Counted from the stretch's first letter, positions 53,421 to 62,290 are shown. The stretch is DNA of 64,000 nucleotides from Polaribacter vadi (GCF_001761365.1 NZ_CP017477.1:3710001-3774000); one strand, 5' to 3'. The notes: a model not told the origin generated them from the letters alone. Translations and numbers: made by a program.

Positions 53421-54548
53421 CTATTTGTATTTAATTAACGGAGTTTCAATATGCTGTAAAATGGTTAAATCAAAACCTTTCAAAGAATTTTTCATGTTTT
53501 GAAAAGCGATTTTTCCTTCGTAACTATAATTTAAGATAGCTTCAGCAATAATTTTTTTGGTATCAGTATTATTTGTTTCTTTAAAAATTTCCTGTAAAAA
53601 ATTTAATGATTTTCCAGAATTAAATTTTCTAATAGTTTTTACAATCGCAACTTGGCATATTTCAGGTTCAGTATAATATCTATCAATTAATTCTTGTTCT
53701 GTCTCAGATATATTTAGTTCACCTAATGTTAAAATAGCTTCTGCTCTAACTAACTCATTATCGTCTTCTAATTTTTCAATTAAAATTTCGTTAATACCTC
53801 TTTGCTTAAAGAACCCAACCATTTTAATCAAAAAAACTACTAAAGATTGGTTTTTAGAATAGTTAATCCATTTTCCTAACCCTTCTAAATTACCTCTTTC
53901 TTTTTGAAGTTCCAAATACTGCATCAATTCAATTTCATCCCATTTACTTAAATCTCGATCAAATTCATCGAAAAATCGGTAGGGATCATTGGTACTTAAG
54001 GCAAGATAAGAATTTCTTGCTTCACTTCGAATCATTTTATTCTTACTGTAGGCATATCTTAAAACTTTTGAATCAAATTTATTTAAATCTAAGACAAAAG
54101 CTTCTTGGAAAGCGTCAATTTTTTCACTGTTAGAGCGTGAATCGAATTTTCTTTCTAAATGTTCTACAATACCTAAAGCACTAATAATTAGTGGGTATTT
54201 TTCAGATTCTTTATGTTCGTTTTTAAAATCGACTAAAATACCAACAGCAATATCTAAAGATTCTCTGTTAACTTCATCTACAATATCTTCAAATTTTGTG
54301 AAAATTTCCTGTTCAGAATAATTTTTATCAGTAAAAAGAATATCTACAAATAATTTAACGATTTCAGGCACACTATTTTCTAATGTTTTCTGTAATCTAT
54401 TATGTCTTCTTCTAATTGTATAAATCGTTATCATAAGAGCTAACGTTGCAACTACAAAAACCATTGTTAGTACAATGGTAATTTGTATAATTAGAGGAAA
54501 CGTTTTTATCTTATAGATAAAAGAAAGGAACCACTCAACGAAATTCAT
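53421..54548 (-). CDS. Membrane-anchored HEAT-repeat protein
   Basis: The 375-residue product has one N-terminal membrane helix (about 20-45, IIQITIVLTMVFVVATLALM). Helical repeats fill the rest, the clearest near 258-340 (DDNELVRAEAILTLGELNIS, EPEICQVAIVKTIRKFNSG), typical of HEAT/ARM solenoids. The orientation is probably periplasm-out at the N-terminus with a cytoplasmic solenoid, judged by the RRRHNR stretch after the helix. Its stop codon directly abuts the synthase ATG. It may be a regulatory or scaffold partner of the synthase, which is inference. Confidence 0.8.
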   Translation of the reverse strand: MNFVEWFLSFIYKIKTFPLIIQITIVLTMVFVVATLALMITIYTIRRRHNRLQKTLENSVPEIVKLFVDILFTDKNYSEQEIFTKFEDIVDEVNRESLDIAVGILVDFKNEHKESEKYPLIISALGIVEHLERKFDSRSNSEKIDAFQEAFVLDLNKFDSKVLRYAYSKNKMIRSEARNSYLALSTNDPYRFFDEFDRDLSKWDEIELMQYLELQKERGNLEGLGKWINYSKNQSLVVFLIKMVGFFKQRGINEILIEKLEDDNELVRAEAILTLGELNISETEQELIDRYYTEPEICQVAIVKTIRKFNSGKSLNFLQEIFKETNNTDTKKIIAEAILNYSYEGKIAFQNMKNSLKGFDLTILQHIETPLIKYK

Positions 54549-54616
54549 TTACTTTATGTTGTTTTAGTTTAATCGTTTAGTGGGGGATTATATGTGTTAT
54601 AGATTTTAAAAGTAAT

Positions 54617-54651
54617 CAAATATATAATTAATTAAATCATTATTCTTTCAA
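54617..54651 (-). promoter_or_regulatory. Probable promoter of the HEAT-synthase-TPR operon
   Basis: The minus strand has TTG (54649-54651), a 24-nt spacer and TATATTTG (54617-54624). The spacer is 1 nt longer than the usual 17-23. Transcription would start near 54610, about 60 nt before the first gene. Confidence 0.5.
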
Positions 54652-54661
54652 TTACCTTTCT

Positions 54662-56050
54662 TTATAGATGAATCACTTCATCATAAGCATCAGCAACAGC
54701 TTCCATCACAGCTTCACTCATTGTAGGGTGAGGATGTATCGTTTTTAATACTTCATGACCAGTTGTTTCTAATTTACGACCTAGCACTGCTTCAGCAATC
54801 ATATCTGTAACACCTGCACCAATCATATGGCATCCTAACCACTCACCATATTTTGCATCAAAAATTACTTTAACGAAACCATCTGGAGTTCCTGCTGCTT
54901 TGGCTTTACCAGATGCAGAAAAAGGAAATTTACCAACTTTTAATTCGTAACCAGCTTCTTTTGCTTTTGCTTCAGTTAAACCAACAGAAGCTATTTCTGG
55001 AGTTGCATAGGTACAACCAGGAACGTTTCCATAATCGATTGGTTCTGTATGTAAACCTGCTAATTTCTCTACACAAGTAATTCCTTCTGCAGAAGCAACG
55101 TGTGCTAAAGCTTGTCCAGGAACCACATCTCCAATAGCATAATAACCAGGTATATTTGTTTGATAATATTTATCAACTAAAATTTTATCTCTATCAACAA
55201 TAATTCCAACATCTTCTAAGCCGATGTTTTCTATGTTCGATTTAATTCCAACAGCAGATAATAAAATATCAGCAGTTAAAGTTTCTTCTCCCTTTTTTGT
55301 TTTTACTGTGGCAACAACACCTTCACCAGAAGTATCTACAGATAAAACCTCAGAACTTGTCATTACTTTAATCCCTGCTTTTTTAATTGAACGTTCAAAT
55401 TGCTTTGAAATATCAATATCTTCTACAGGTACTACATTTGGCATGAATTCTACAATAGTAACTTCAGTACCCATTGCATTATAAAAATGCGCAAACTCTA
55501 CACCAATTGCTCCAGAACCTACAACAATCATAGATTTTGGTTGCACAGGCAAAGTCATAGCTTTTCTATAACCAATTACTTTTTTGCCATCTTGTGGTAA
55601 ATTTGGTAATTCTCTAGAACGAGCTCCAGTTGCAATAATTATATTGTCTGCAGAATATTCAGTTACAGTTCCATCTTCAGCAGTAACATCTACTTTTTTA
55701 CCAGTTTTTATTTTTCCAAAACCGTTAATAATATCGATTTTATTTTTCTTCATTAAAAAAGCAACACCTTTGCTCATTCCATCTGCAACTCCTCGACTTC
55801 TTTTAATTACGGCATCAAAATCTTTATCAATAGATTCAGCTTTTAAACCATATTGATCAACATGTTTTAAATAATCATAAACTTGAGCAGATTTTAACAA
55901 CGCTTTTGTTGGGATACAACCCCAGTTTAGGCAAATTCCTCCTAAAGATTCTTTTTCTACAATAGCAACTTTAAAGCCTAATTGAGAAGCTCTAATTCCA
56001 GTTACATATCCTCCAGGTCCAGATCCAATAATAATGATGTCGTATTTCAT
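54662..56050 (-). CDS. lpdA: Dihydrolipoyl dehydrogenase
   Basis: The 462-residue flavoprotein has the FAD motif IIIGSGPGGY (6-15) and the redox disulfide GGICLNWGCIPTK (Cys40, Cys45). The NAD motif is VVGSGAIGVEFA near 177-188, and the His-Glu pair in HPHPTMSEAVMEA near 441-453. It reoxidises lipoamide in 2-oxoacid dehydrogenase complexes (E3). No E1/E2 genes are nearby, as is common for a shared E3. Confidence 0.97.
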   Translation of the reverse strand: MKYDIIIIGSGPGGYVTGIRASQLGFKVAIVEKESLGGICLNWGCIPTKALLKSAQVYDYLKHVDQYGLKAESIDKDFDAVIKRSRGVADGMSKGVAFLMKKNKIDIINGFGKIKTGKKVDVTAEDGTVTEYSADNIIIATGARSRELPNLPQDGKKVIGYRKAMTLPVQPKSMIVVGSGAIGVEFAHFYNAMGTEVTIVEFMPNVVPVEDIDISKQFERSIKKAGIKVMTSSEVLSVDTSGEGVVATVKTKKGEETLTADILLSAVGIKSNIENIGLEDVGIIVDRDKILVDKYYQTNIPGYYAIGDVVPGQALAHVASAEGITCVEKLAGLHTEPIDYGNVPGCTYATPEIASVGLTEAKAKEAGYELKVGKFPFSASGKAKAAGTPDGFVKVIFDAKYGEWLGCHMIGAGVTDMIAEAVLGRKLETTGHEVLKTIHPHPTMSEAVMEAVADAYDEVIHL

Positions 56051-56224
56051 GTTGATTTTATTTGAAATTTTTAGAAATTAAAGTTAAAAGTAATAACATT
56101 TTTCAACTTTCTGTTTGATTTTTAATGTTCTTATTACAAATTTATTAATATTTAATGATATGATAATCTATCAAGGATTTTTTCATCATAATCATATCAA
56201 GTAATTTGCTAATGATAGCTTTTT

Positions 56225-58000
56225 CTACATTCTTTCAGGAACTTGAATTCCTAACAAAGAAAATGCCGATTTTATGGTTTCAGCAACTTTACGTGCCAAC
56301 TGTACTCTAAATATTTTTTTATCTTGATTATCTTCTCCTAAAATGGATACATTTTGATAAAAAGAATTGAATTCTTTCACCAAATCGTAGGTGTAATTCG
56401 CAATAATTGCTGGCGAATAATTTGTGGCAGCTAATTGAATAGTTTCAGGAAATAACGCTAATTGCTTTAATAATTCCTTTTCTTTTTCGTGTAATTCTAT
56501 AGATACAGGATTCGAATATTCAAAATCTGCTTTTCTGATGATCGATTGAATTCTAGCATACGTATACTGCATGAAAGGACCCGTATTTCCTTGAAAATCT
56601 ACAGACGATTTTGGATCGAACAAAATTCTCTTTTTAGGATCTACTTTTAATACAAAATATTTTAAAGCTCCTAAACCAATAGTTTTATAAAGCTCTTCTT
56701 TTTCTTCATCAGAATACCCATCTAATTTGCCTAATTCTTCAGAAATTTCTTTGGCTGTGTCAGACATTTCTGTCATTAAATCATCAGCGTCAACTACAGT
56801 TCCTTCTCTCGATTTCATTTTACCAGAAGGTAAATCTACCATTCCATAACTTAAATGATGCAACTGTTTAGCCCAATCAAAACCTAGTTTTTTCAAAATT
56901 AAAAATAAGACTTGAAAATGATAATCTTGCTCATTACCAACAGTGTAAACCATTCCTCCAACATCTGGAAAATCTTTTACACGCTGAATGGCAGTTCCAA
57001 TATCTTGGGTCATGTACACAGCTGTTCCATCTGAACGTAAAACGATTTTTTCGTCTAAACCATCATCTGTTAAATCGCACCAAACAGAACCATCTTCTTT
57101 TTTATAAAAAACACCTTTTTCTAGTCCTTGTGCAACTACATCTTTTCCTAATAAATACGTGTTACTTTCAAAATATAAAGTATCGAAATTAACACCCATG
57201 TTTTTATAAGTAACATCAAAACCAGCATATACCCAAGAATTCATTTCTTTCCAAAGAGATACAACTGCTTCATCTCCAGCTTCCCATTTTAAAAGCATTT
57301 CTTGTGCTTCTAAAATTATTGGCGCTTGTTTTTTTGCTTCTTCTTCGGTTTTTCCTTCGGATATTAATTGCGCAATTTCCTTTTTATATTCTTGGTCGAA
57401 TTTTACATAATAATTTCCAACCAATTTATCACCCTTTAAACCAGTTGAATCTGGAGTTTCTCCTTCTCCAAATTTTTGCCAAGCCAACATCGATTTACAA
57501 ATATGAATTCCTCTGTCGTTTATAATTTGAGTTTTATAAACTTTTTTTCCTGATGCTTTGATAATTTCTGCAACAGAATAGCCCAAAAGATTATTTCTTA
57601 CGTGTCCTAAATGAAGTGGTTTATTGGTGTTTGGTGATGAATATTCAACCATCATTGCTTTTTCATCCGCCTTTGGCGAAACAAAACCAAAACTAGAATC
57701 GTTGTAAATTGAGTTAAAAAAGTTGAGATAAAAGGCATCATCAACAACTAAATTTAAAAAACCTTTTACAACATTGTAACTGGTAATTTCCTCAATATTT
57801 TCGACTAAATATTTCCCTAAATCTTCACCAATAGCAACAGGATTGCCTTTTTTGTAACGTAATAAAGGGAAAACAACTACTGTAATATCACCTTCAAATT
57901 CTTTTCTTGTTGGTTGAAAATCTACAGCTGGAATTTCTATATTGTATAAAGCTAAAAAACCTTCTTTTACTTTGGTTTCTATAGTGTTTTGAATGTTCAT
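56225..58000 (-). CDS. argS: Arginyl-tRNA synthetase
   Basis: The 591-residue class I synthetase has an N-terminal Add1 domain. The HIGH-type motif lies in SSPNTNKPLHLGHVRNN near 120-136, the KMSKS-like GKMKSREGTVV near 393-403, and an all-helical DALR anticodon domain follows with MQYTYARIQSII near 470. The length is normal. It is separated from lpdA by a 174-bp gap containing an inverted TGATATGAT pair. Confidence 0.97.
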   Translation of the reverse strand: MNIQNTIETKVKEGFLALYNIEIPAVDFQPTRKEFEGDITVVVFPLLRYKKGNPVAIGEDLGKYLVENIEEITSYNVVKGFLNLVVDDAFYLNFFNSIYNDSSFGFVSPKADEKAMMVEYSSPNTNKPLHLGHVRNNLLGYSVAEIIKASGKKVYKTQIINDRGIHICKSMLAWQKFGEGETPDSTGLKGDKLVGNYYVKFDQEYKKEIAQLISEGKTEEEAKKQAPIILEAQEMLLKWEAGDEAVVSLWKEMNSWVYAGFDVTYKNMGVNFDTLYFESNTYLLGKDVVAQGLEKGVFYKKEDGSVWCDLTDDGLDEKIVLRSDGTAVYMTQDIGTAIQRVKDFPDVGGMVYTVGNEQDYHFQVLFLILKKLGFDWAKQLHHLSYGMVDLPSGKMKSREGTVVDADDLMTEMSDTAKEISEELGKLDGYSDEEKEELYKTIGLGALKYFVLKVDPKKRILFDPKSSVDFQGNTGPFMQYTYARIQSIIRKADFEYSNPVSIELHEKEKELLKQLALFPETIQLAATNYSPAIIANYTYDLVKEFNSFYQNVSILGEDNQDKKIFRVQLARKVAETIKSAFSLLGIQVPERM

Positions 58001-58167
58001 TTGATTGCAAAAAATTGAAATGCGAATTTACATAAAATATTTGTTTTAGAAGATGATTTAGAAGTCAATTATACAACTGAATTTAAACTAGTTTACATTT
58101 CGATTAGTAAAATTAAACTAGCTTTAATAAGGATTAATTTTATCAATAATAATCGAAAATAAAATAT

Positions 58168-58210
58168 TTGATAATGGGTTTTACATACTGTAAAATAAGA
58201 TGATTATCAA
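58168..58210. repeat. Nested inverted repeat (operator-like dyad)
   Basis: Outer arms TTGATAAT (58168-58175) and ATTATCAA (58203-58210) enclose inner arms TTTTACA (58179-58185) and TGTAAAA (58189-58195). It lies between divergent genes and could be an operator or an RNA hairpin. Confidence 0.6.
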
Positions 58211-58381
58211 TTTTATATAAATGGTTTTCAGTTGATGTTTTATTTCAATTAAAGAAATTTAACCTCCAAATTGGAAATTTAATAACGTTTACTACTTAAA
58301 ATTGTATCTATTTCATGGTTTTATCAGTTTTAATGATAATAAACCAGCAACGATAAAATACTGTTTCCGAGTATTAAATTG

Positions 58382-58389
58382 TACTTTTG
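58382..58389 (+). promoter_or_regulatory. -7 box immediately before the YkgJ-family gene (leaderless)
   Basis: TACTTTTG ends only 5 nt before ATG 58394. Because transcription starts about 5-7 nt after this box, the mRNA would begin at or next to the start codon. The same octamer precedes def at the ordinary distance. Confidence 0.5.
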
Positions 58390-58393
58390 CACA

Positions 58394-58918
58394 ATGGAAA
58401 AACGTTTAGAGCAATTACCAAAATTAGCAGAAGAAAGCCTGAAAGAAAATAGAAAATATTTTGCTAATTTAAAGAAAAGAACTCCCAAAAATTTGGATTA
58501 TGTGATGCAAGAGTTGCATGATGCTGAATTTGCAAAAACAGATTGTTTAGACTGTGGAAATTGCTGTAAAACTACAAGCCCAATTTTTACTGATAAAGAT
58601 ACTGAGCGTATTTCGAAACATTTTAAAATGAAAGTTATCGATTTTACAAACACTTATTTGCAAAGAGATGAAGATAATTTTATGGTTTTAAAATCGTCTC
58701 CTTGTTCTTTTTTAGATGAATCTGATAATACCTGTTCTATTTACGATGTTCGTCCAAAAGCGTGTGCAGAATATCCACATACAAATCGTAGAAAATTTAT
58801 CGGAATTACAGATTTAACAATTGAAAACACATTTATTTGTCCTGCAACCCATAGAATTGTAGAAAATCTTAAAAAAGTATTGCCTTTAGTATCTAAAGTA
58901 AAAAAGAGAAGAAGTTAA
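58394..58918 (+). CDS. YkgJ family Cys-cluster protein
   Basis: The 174-residue product has the zinc/iron-chelating pattern CLDCGNCC (near 51-58), then SPCSFLDESDNTCSIYDVRPKAC near 103-125 and CPAT near 152. It is a YkgJ/FliB-like CxxCxxCC protein. It has been suggested to bind Zn or Fe-S, with unknown role. The frame also opens at a TTG at 58379, but that falls in the region of the promoter box, so ATG 58394 is chosen. It is 87 nt upstream of recN. Confidence 0.85.
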   Translation: MEKRLEQLPKLAEESLKENRKYFANLKKRTPKNLDYVMQELHDAEFAKTDCLDCGNCCKTTSPIFTDKDTERISKHFKMKVIDFTNTYLQRDEDNFMVLKSSPCSFLDESDNTCSIYDVRPKACAEYPHTNRRKFIGITDLTIENTFICPATHRIVENLKKVLPLVSKVKKRRS

Positions 58919-59005
58919 GTGTAAAACGAATCCTTTTTTCTGTAGTTTTTATTGCATCATAATTCATTAATTTTCATTAATTTTAGGGTCTAAAAAACAG
59001 CGAAC

Positions 59006-60658
59006 TTGCTTACACAATTATCCATAAATAACTACGCTTTAATCAATCAATTAACCATTGATTTTTCTTCTGGTTTATCCATCATTACTGGTGAAACTGG
59101 TGCAGGAAAATCTATTTTATTAGGTGCTTTAGGATTGGTTTTAGGGAATAGAGCAGATTTATCTTCTTTAAAAGACACCTCTAAAAAATGTGTTGTAGAA
59201 GCTAAAGTGGCAATTGCTACTTATAATTTAAAAGATTTTTTTGAAGAAGTTGATTTAGATTATGAAGAATTAACAATCATTAGAAGAGAAATTTTACCCT
59301 CTGGAAAATCGCGTGCTTTTGTAAACGATACTCCTGTAAAATTATCGGTTTTAAATGAATTGAGAGAAAAATTAATTGATGTACATTCTCAGCATCAAAC
59401 CATGGAATTGTCTGACAATAGTTTTCAATTTTCGATTGTAGATGCCTTAGCAAAAAATCAAGATAAAATAGATTCTTATAAAAGAGGATTTGTAAAATTG
59501 AATCAGCTTAAAAAAGAATTACAAGGTTTAGAGACGATTCAAAAAGAAGAAAATCAGCAATATGACTACAATTTGCATCTTTTTAATGAATTAGAAGAAG
59601 CAAAAATTAAAGTTGATGAGCAAGAAGAATTAGAAGACAAATTAGAAAAGCTCAATAATATTGAGGATATAAAATTAAATTTATCTGAAGCGTTAGAAAT
59701 TTCTGCTAACGATGAAATTGGACTTCAAAACTTATTAAATTCTTTAGAAAATCGTTTGTCTAAAATCGCTTCTTTTTCTAAAGAATATCAAGAATTATCA
59801 TCAAGAATTACATCCGTTAAAATAGAGGTTGATGACATTGTTTCAGAATTAGAAGACGCGAATGAAAATGTGGAATTCAATCCTAATGAAATAGAAGAAA
59901 TTAATGATAGATTGCAGTTGCTTTATAATTTGCAAAAAAAACATTATGCTTCTAATAATGAAGGTTTACTAAAAGTTTTCGAAGAATTATCAGAAAAAGT
60001 AAGTCAGGTTGAAAACGCAGAAGAAACCATCAACAATAAGAAAAAAGAGATTGATGATGTTGCTGAAAAATTAGACAAAGTTGCAACGTTAATTACAAAA
60101 AGTAGAGCTGATGCAATACCTAGTCTTAAAAAAGAATTAGAGTTTTTATTGGCAGATTTAGGAATGGAAAATGCTCGTTTTTCAATCAAAATAAAACCAA
60201 CTAAAAACTATTTTGCAAACGGAAAAGACGAATTAGAGTTTTTATTTTCTGCAAACAAAGGTGGTAATTTTGGCGAATTGAAAAAAGTAGCTTCTGGTGG
60301 AGAATTGTCTAGAATAATGCTTTCAGTAAAAACGGTTTTATCTGCAAATACACAATTACCAACCATCATTTTCGATGAAATTGATACTGGAGTTTCTGGA
60401 GAAGTTTCCAATAAAATTGCTGCAATTATGCAACAAATGAGTAAAAATATGCAAGTAATTGCCATTACTCATTTACCACAAATAGCATCGAAAGGAAAAA
60501 ACCACTACAAGGTGTATAAAGAGGAAATAAAAGGAGTTACTACAACCAATTTAAAGCAATTGTCTACTGAAGAAAGAATCAAAGAAATTGCAGAAATGTT
60601 AAGTGGTAAAGATATTTCAGATTCTGCTTTAACACATGCTAAAGAGCTTTTGAATTAA
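59006..60658 (+). CDS. recN: DNA repair protein RecN, TTG start
   Basis: The 550-residue SMC-like ATPase has the P-loop GETGAGKSILLGAL near 30-43. A long coiled coil (about 160-360, Lys/Glu-rich) follows. The C-terminal half has the signature VASGGELSRIMLSVK near 427-441 and Walker B IIFDEIDTGVSGEVS near 452-466. It helps repair double-strand breaks. The start is TTG at 59006 (LTQLSINNYALI follows), since the conserved SIxNYALI block is right at the N-terminus and no ATG precedes it. Confidence 0.96.
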   Translation: MLTQLSINNYALINQLTIDFSSGLSIITGETGAGKSILLGALGLVLGNRADLSSLKDTSKKCVVEAKVAIATYNLKDFFEEVDLDYEELTIIRREILPSGKSRAFVNDTPVKLSVLNELREKLIDVHSQHQTMELSDNSFQFSIVDALAKNQDKIDSYKRGFVKLNQLKKELQGLETIQKEENQQYDYNLHLFNELEEAKIKVDEQEELEDKLEKLNNIEDIKLNLSEALEISANDEIGLQNLLNSLENRLSKIASFSKEYQELSSRITSVKIEVDDIVSELEDANENVEFNPNEIEEINDRLQLLYNLQKKHYASNNEGLLKVFEELSEKVSQVENAEETINNKKKEIDDVAEKLDKVATLITKSRADAIPSLKKELEFLLADLGMENARFSIKIKPTKNYFANGKDELEFLFSANKGGNFGELKKVASGGELSRIMLSVKTVLSANTQLPTIIFDEIDTGVSGEVSNKIAAIMQQMSKNMQVIAITHLPQIASKGKNHYKVYKEEIKGVTTTNLKQLSTEERIKEIAEMLSGKDISDSALTHAKELLN

Positions 60659-60721
60659 TAAGAGAAAAGAGAAAAGTGAAAACACAACAGGAAAACTAAA
60701 AACCAACACCTAACAACTAAT

Positions 60722-61528
60722 ATGTACAACTTACTAAAAGGAAAAAGAGGAATTATTTTTGGAGCATTAAACTCACAATCAATTGCTTGGAAAGTTGCTG
60801 AAAGAGCGCATGAAGAAGGAGCAGAATTTGTGTTAACAAATGCACCAATTGCCTTGAGAATGGGCGAATTAAACGAATTAGCACAAAAAACAGGTTCGCA
60901 AGTTATTGCTGCAGATGCTACTTCTATTCAAGATTTAGAAAACTTGGTTGAAAAATCTATGGAAATTTTAGGAGGTAAAATCGATTTCGTTTTGCATTCT
61001 ATTGGTATGTCTGTAAATGTAAGAAAAGGCAAACATTATACAGATCCTAATTACGATTTCACCACAAAAGGCTGGGATATTTCTGCAGTTTCGTTTCATA
61101 AAACTATGAATGTTTTATACAATAAAGAAGCCATGTCAGAATGGGGTTCTATAGTTGCTTTAACTTATATGGCTGCACAAAGAGTGTTTCCAGATTATAA
61201 TGATATGGCCGATAATAAAGCGTATTTAGAAAGTATTGCACGTAGTTTTGGTTACTTTTTTGGAAGAGATTATAAAGTTCGTGTCAACACAATTTCACAA
61301 TCGCCAACACCAACAACAGCAGGAAGTGGTGTAAAAGGTTTTGACGGTTTTATAGAGTATGCAGAAAAAATGAGTCCTTTAGGAAACGCAACAGCTTTAG
61401 AGTGTGCAGATTATACAATAACTATGTTTTCAGATTTAACCAAAAAAGTTACGTTGCAAAACTTATTTCATGATGGAGGATTTTCAAATATGGGAGTTAG
61501 TGATCCTGTAATGGATAAATTTGAGTAA
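60722..61528 (+). CDS. fabI: Enoyl-ACP reductase (NADH)
   Basis: The 268-residue SDR-like enzyme starts MYNLLKGKRGIIFGALNSQS, the FabI variant of the glycine-rich motif (G-x5-SIAW). It has VLHSIGMS near 90-97 and the catalytic Tyr-x6-Lys in DYNDMADNKAYLESI near 159-173. It catalyses the last step of the fatty acid elongation cycle. The long TNAPIALRMGELNELA stretch is typical of the Bacteroidetes subgroup. A dispersed repeat starts 8 nt after the stop. Confidence 0.96.
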   Translation: MYNLLKGKRGIIFGALNSQSIAWKVAERAHEEGAEFVLTNAPIALRMGELNELAQKTGSQVIAADATSIQDLENLVEKSMEILGGKIDFVLHSIGMSVNVRKGKHYTDPNYDFTTKGWDISAVSFHKTMNVLYNKEAMSEWGSIVALTYMAAQRVFPDYNDMADNKAYLESIARSFGYFFGRDYKVRVNTISQSPTPTTAGSGVKGFDGFIEYAEKMSPLGNATALECADYTITMFSDLTKKVTLQNLFHDGGFSNMGVSDPVMDKFE

Positions 61529-61536
61529 TATTTTTT

Positions 61537-61614
61537 GGAGCTATTTCCAGCTTTTCACTATATCTTTTTGCTGAAAAAGCAAAAAGGATGTCGTTTCAAT
61601 CTGGGCTAAACTTG
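61537..61614 (+). repeat. Dispersed GCTATTTCC repeat, copy 3
   Basis: The most compact copy: GGAGCTATTTCCAGCTTTTC at the left, a hairpin with arms CTTTTTGCT and AGCAAAAAG in the middle, and GGATGTCGTTTCAATCTGGG then GCTAAACTTG at the right. It gives the uninterrupted reference for the split copy at 970-1118. Confidence 0.85.
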
Positions 61615-61670
61615 TTTGTTGGCTTTTAGGTAATAAACAAGATATTTATTAAATTTAAATAATTACAAAA

Positions 61671-61703
61671 AGACCTGACAGGTTTTTAAAACCTGTCAGG
61701 TCT
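61671..61703. terminator. AGACCT hairpin repeat upstream of the paralogue pair
   Basis: Perfect 16-bp arms (61671-61686 and 61688-61703), almost identical to 38155-38187. It precedes the ATG at 61718 by 14 nt, so it lies in the position of a 5' leader rather than only at a 3' end. Confidence 0.75.
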
Positions 61704-61717
61704 GATGAAAAAGAATA

Positions 61718-62170
61718 ATGAAAATATTTAAAAAAGTAGATAAAATTTTAGCATCTTTTGGAAACGTAAGAGCAATGAAAAGAACTCATGTTGATACTTT
61801 TACTGAAGAAAAAATCAGTAATATTAAAAGTGAGAAATATGGTGTTTCAGAATATGGAATTTTATATATTGATTTTCAGGAATTAGCAGAATATTTTTTT
61901 TTAGAAACTACTATTTTGAGCAATACAGATTTTAAAACAAATAAAGGTGCTACTTTAACCTTTAAATCTGAAACTACAGAATTAAATTTAAACTCAGATG
62001 ATTATATGATTGAATCGGATTTTTCAAACGTATCAAACAGATATATCACAAAAATCAGTTATCCTGTTTTGAAAGAAGAATTGATGAAAGTTCAAAATAA
62101 AGATTTCTTGTCTGTGGAATTTAAGGTTAAAAAACACACTATAAATTTCCAAGTAAATATTAAAAATTAA
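61718..62170 (+). CDS. Conserved hypothetical protein, paralogue A of a tandem pair
   Basis: The 150-residue soluble product starts MKIFKKVDKILASFGNVRAM and contains NSDDYMIESDFSNVSNRYITKISY. It is clearly related to the next gene: shared FKKxDK start, E-R/K-T-x-V-D near residue 24, LETxI, LxSxxxxIESDFSNV and TKIxY. No signal peptide or membrane segment. I do not recognise a family. It probably arose by local duplication. Confidence 0.7.
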   Translation: MKIFKKVDKILASFGNVRAMKRTHVDTFTEEKISNIKSEKYGVSEYGILYIDFQELAEYFFLETTILSNTDFKTNKGATLTFKSETTELNLNSDDYMIESDFSNVSNRYITKISYPVLKEELMKVQNKDFLSVEFKVKKHTINFQVNIKN

Positions 62171-62174
62171 AAGT

Positions 62175-62202
62175 AGACAGGATGTTTAATCCTATTAGGT
62201 CT
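62175..62202. repeat. Degenerate AGACCT-type hairpin
   Basis: AGACAGGATG and CCTATTAGGTCT resemble the arms of the AGACCT repeat family with several mismatches, 5 nt after the stop of paralogue A. Confidence 0.5.
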
Positions 62203-62218
62203 AAAATAATATAATTAT

Positions 62219-62250
62219 AAAATGCAAATCTATTTAGGTTTGCATTTTTT
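62219..62250. terminator. Terminator between the two paralogues
   Basis: Arms AAAATGCAAA (62219-62228) and TTTGCATTTT (62239-62248) followed by T. The ATG inside the left arm (62222) is therefore not a credible start of paralogue B. Confidence 0.75.
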
Positions 62251-62290
62251 GTTTAAGCTTGTTTTTGTAGTTTCGTGTAAATTAATTTAT

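Larger units (their letters stand above)
58001..58393. other. Large intergenic region with several inverted repeats, no gene
   Basis: This 393-bp AT-rich region lies between divergent argS and the YkgJ-family gene. I see no ORF of note. It contains TAAACTAGTTTA (58083-58094) and a second TAAACTAGCTTTAA (about 58114-58127), a nested dyad at 58168-58210, and TTATCA/TGATAA arms at 58321-58339. A promoter box stands at 58382. Confidence 0.7.

Noticed and set aside
54617..54661. A terminator for lpdA upstream region as explanation of the TATATTTG match
   Set aside because: No stem is visible and lpdA is transcribed toward lower coordinates starting at 56050, so the box better fits a promoter for the HEAT gene downstream of lpdA's stop.
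62222..62290. ATG-started hydrophobic extension of paralogue B (possible signal peptide)
   Set aside because: The ATG lies in the stem of a terminator hairpin, and the sister protein starts at the position of 62291.
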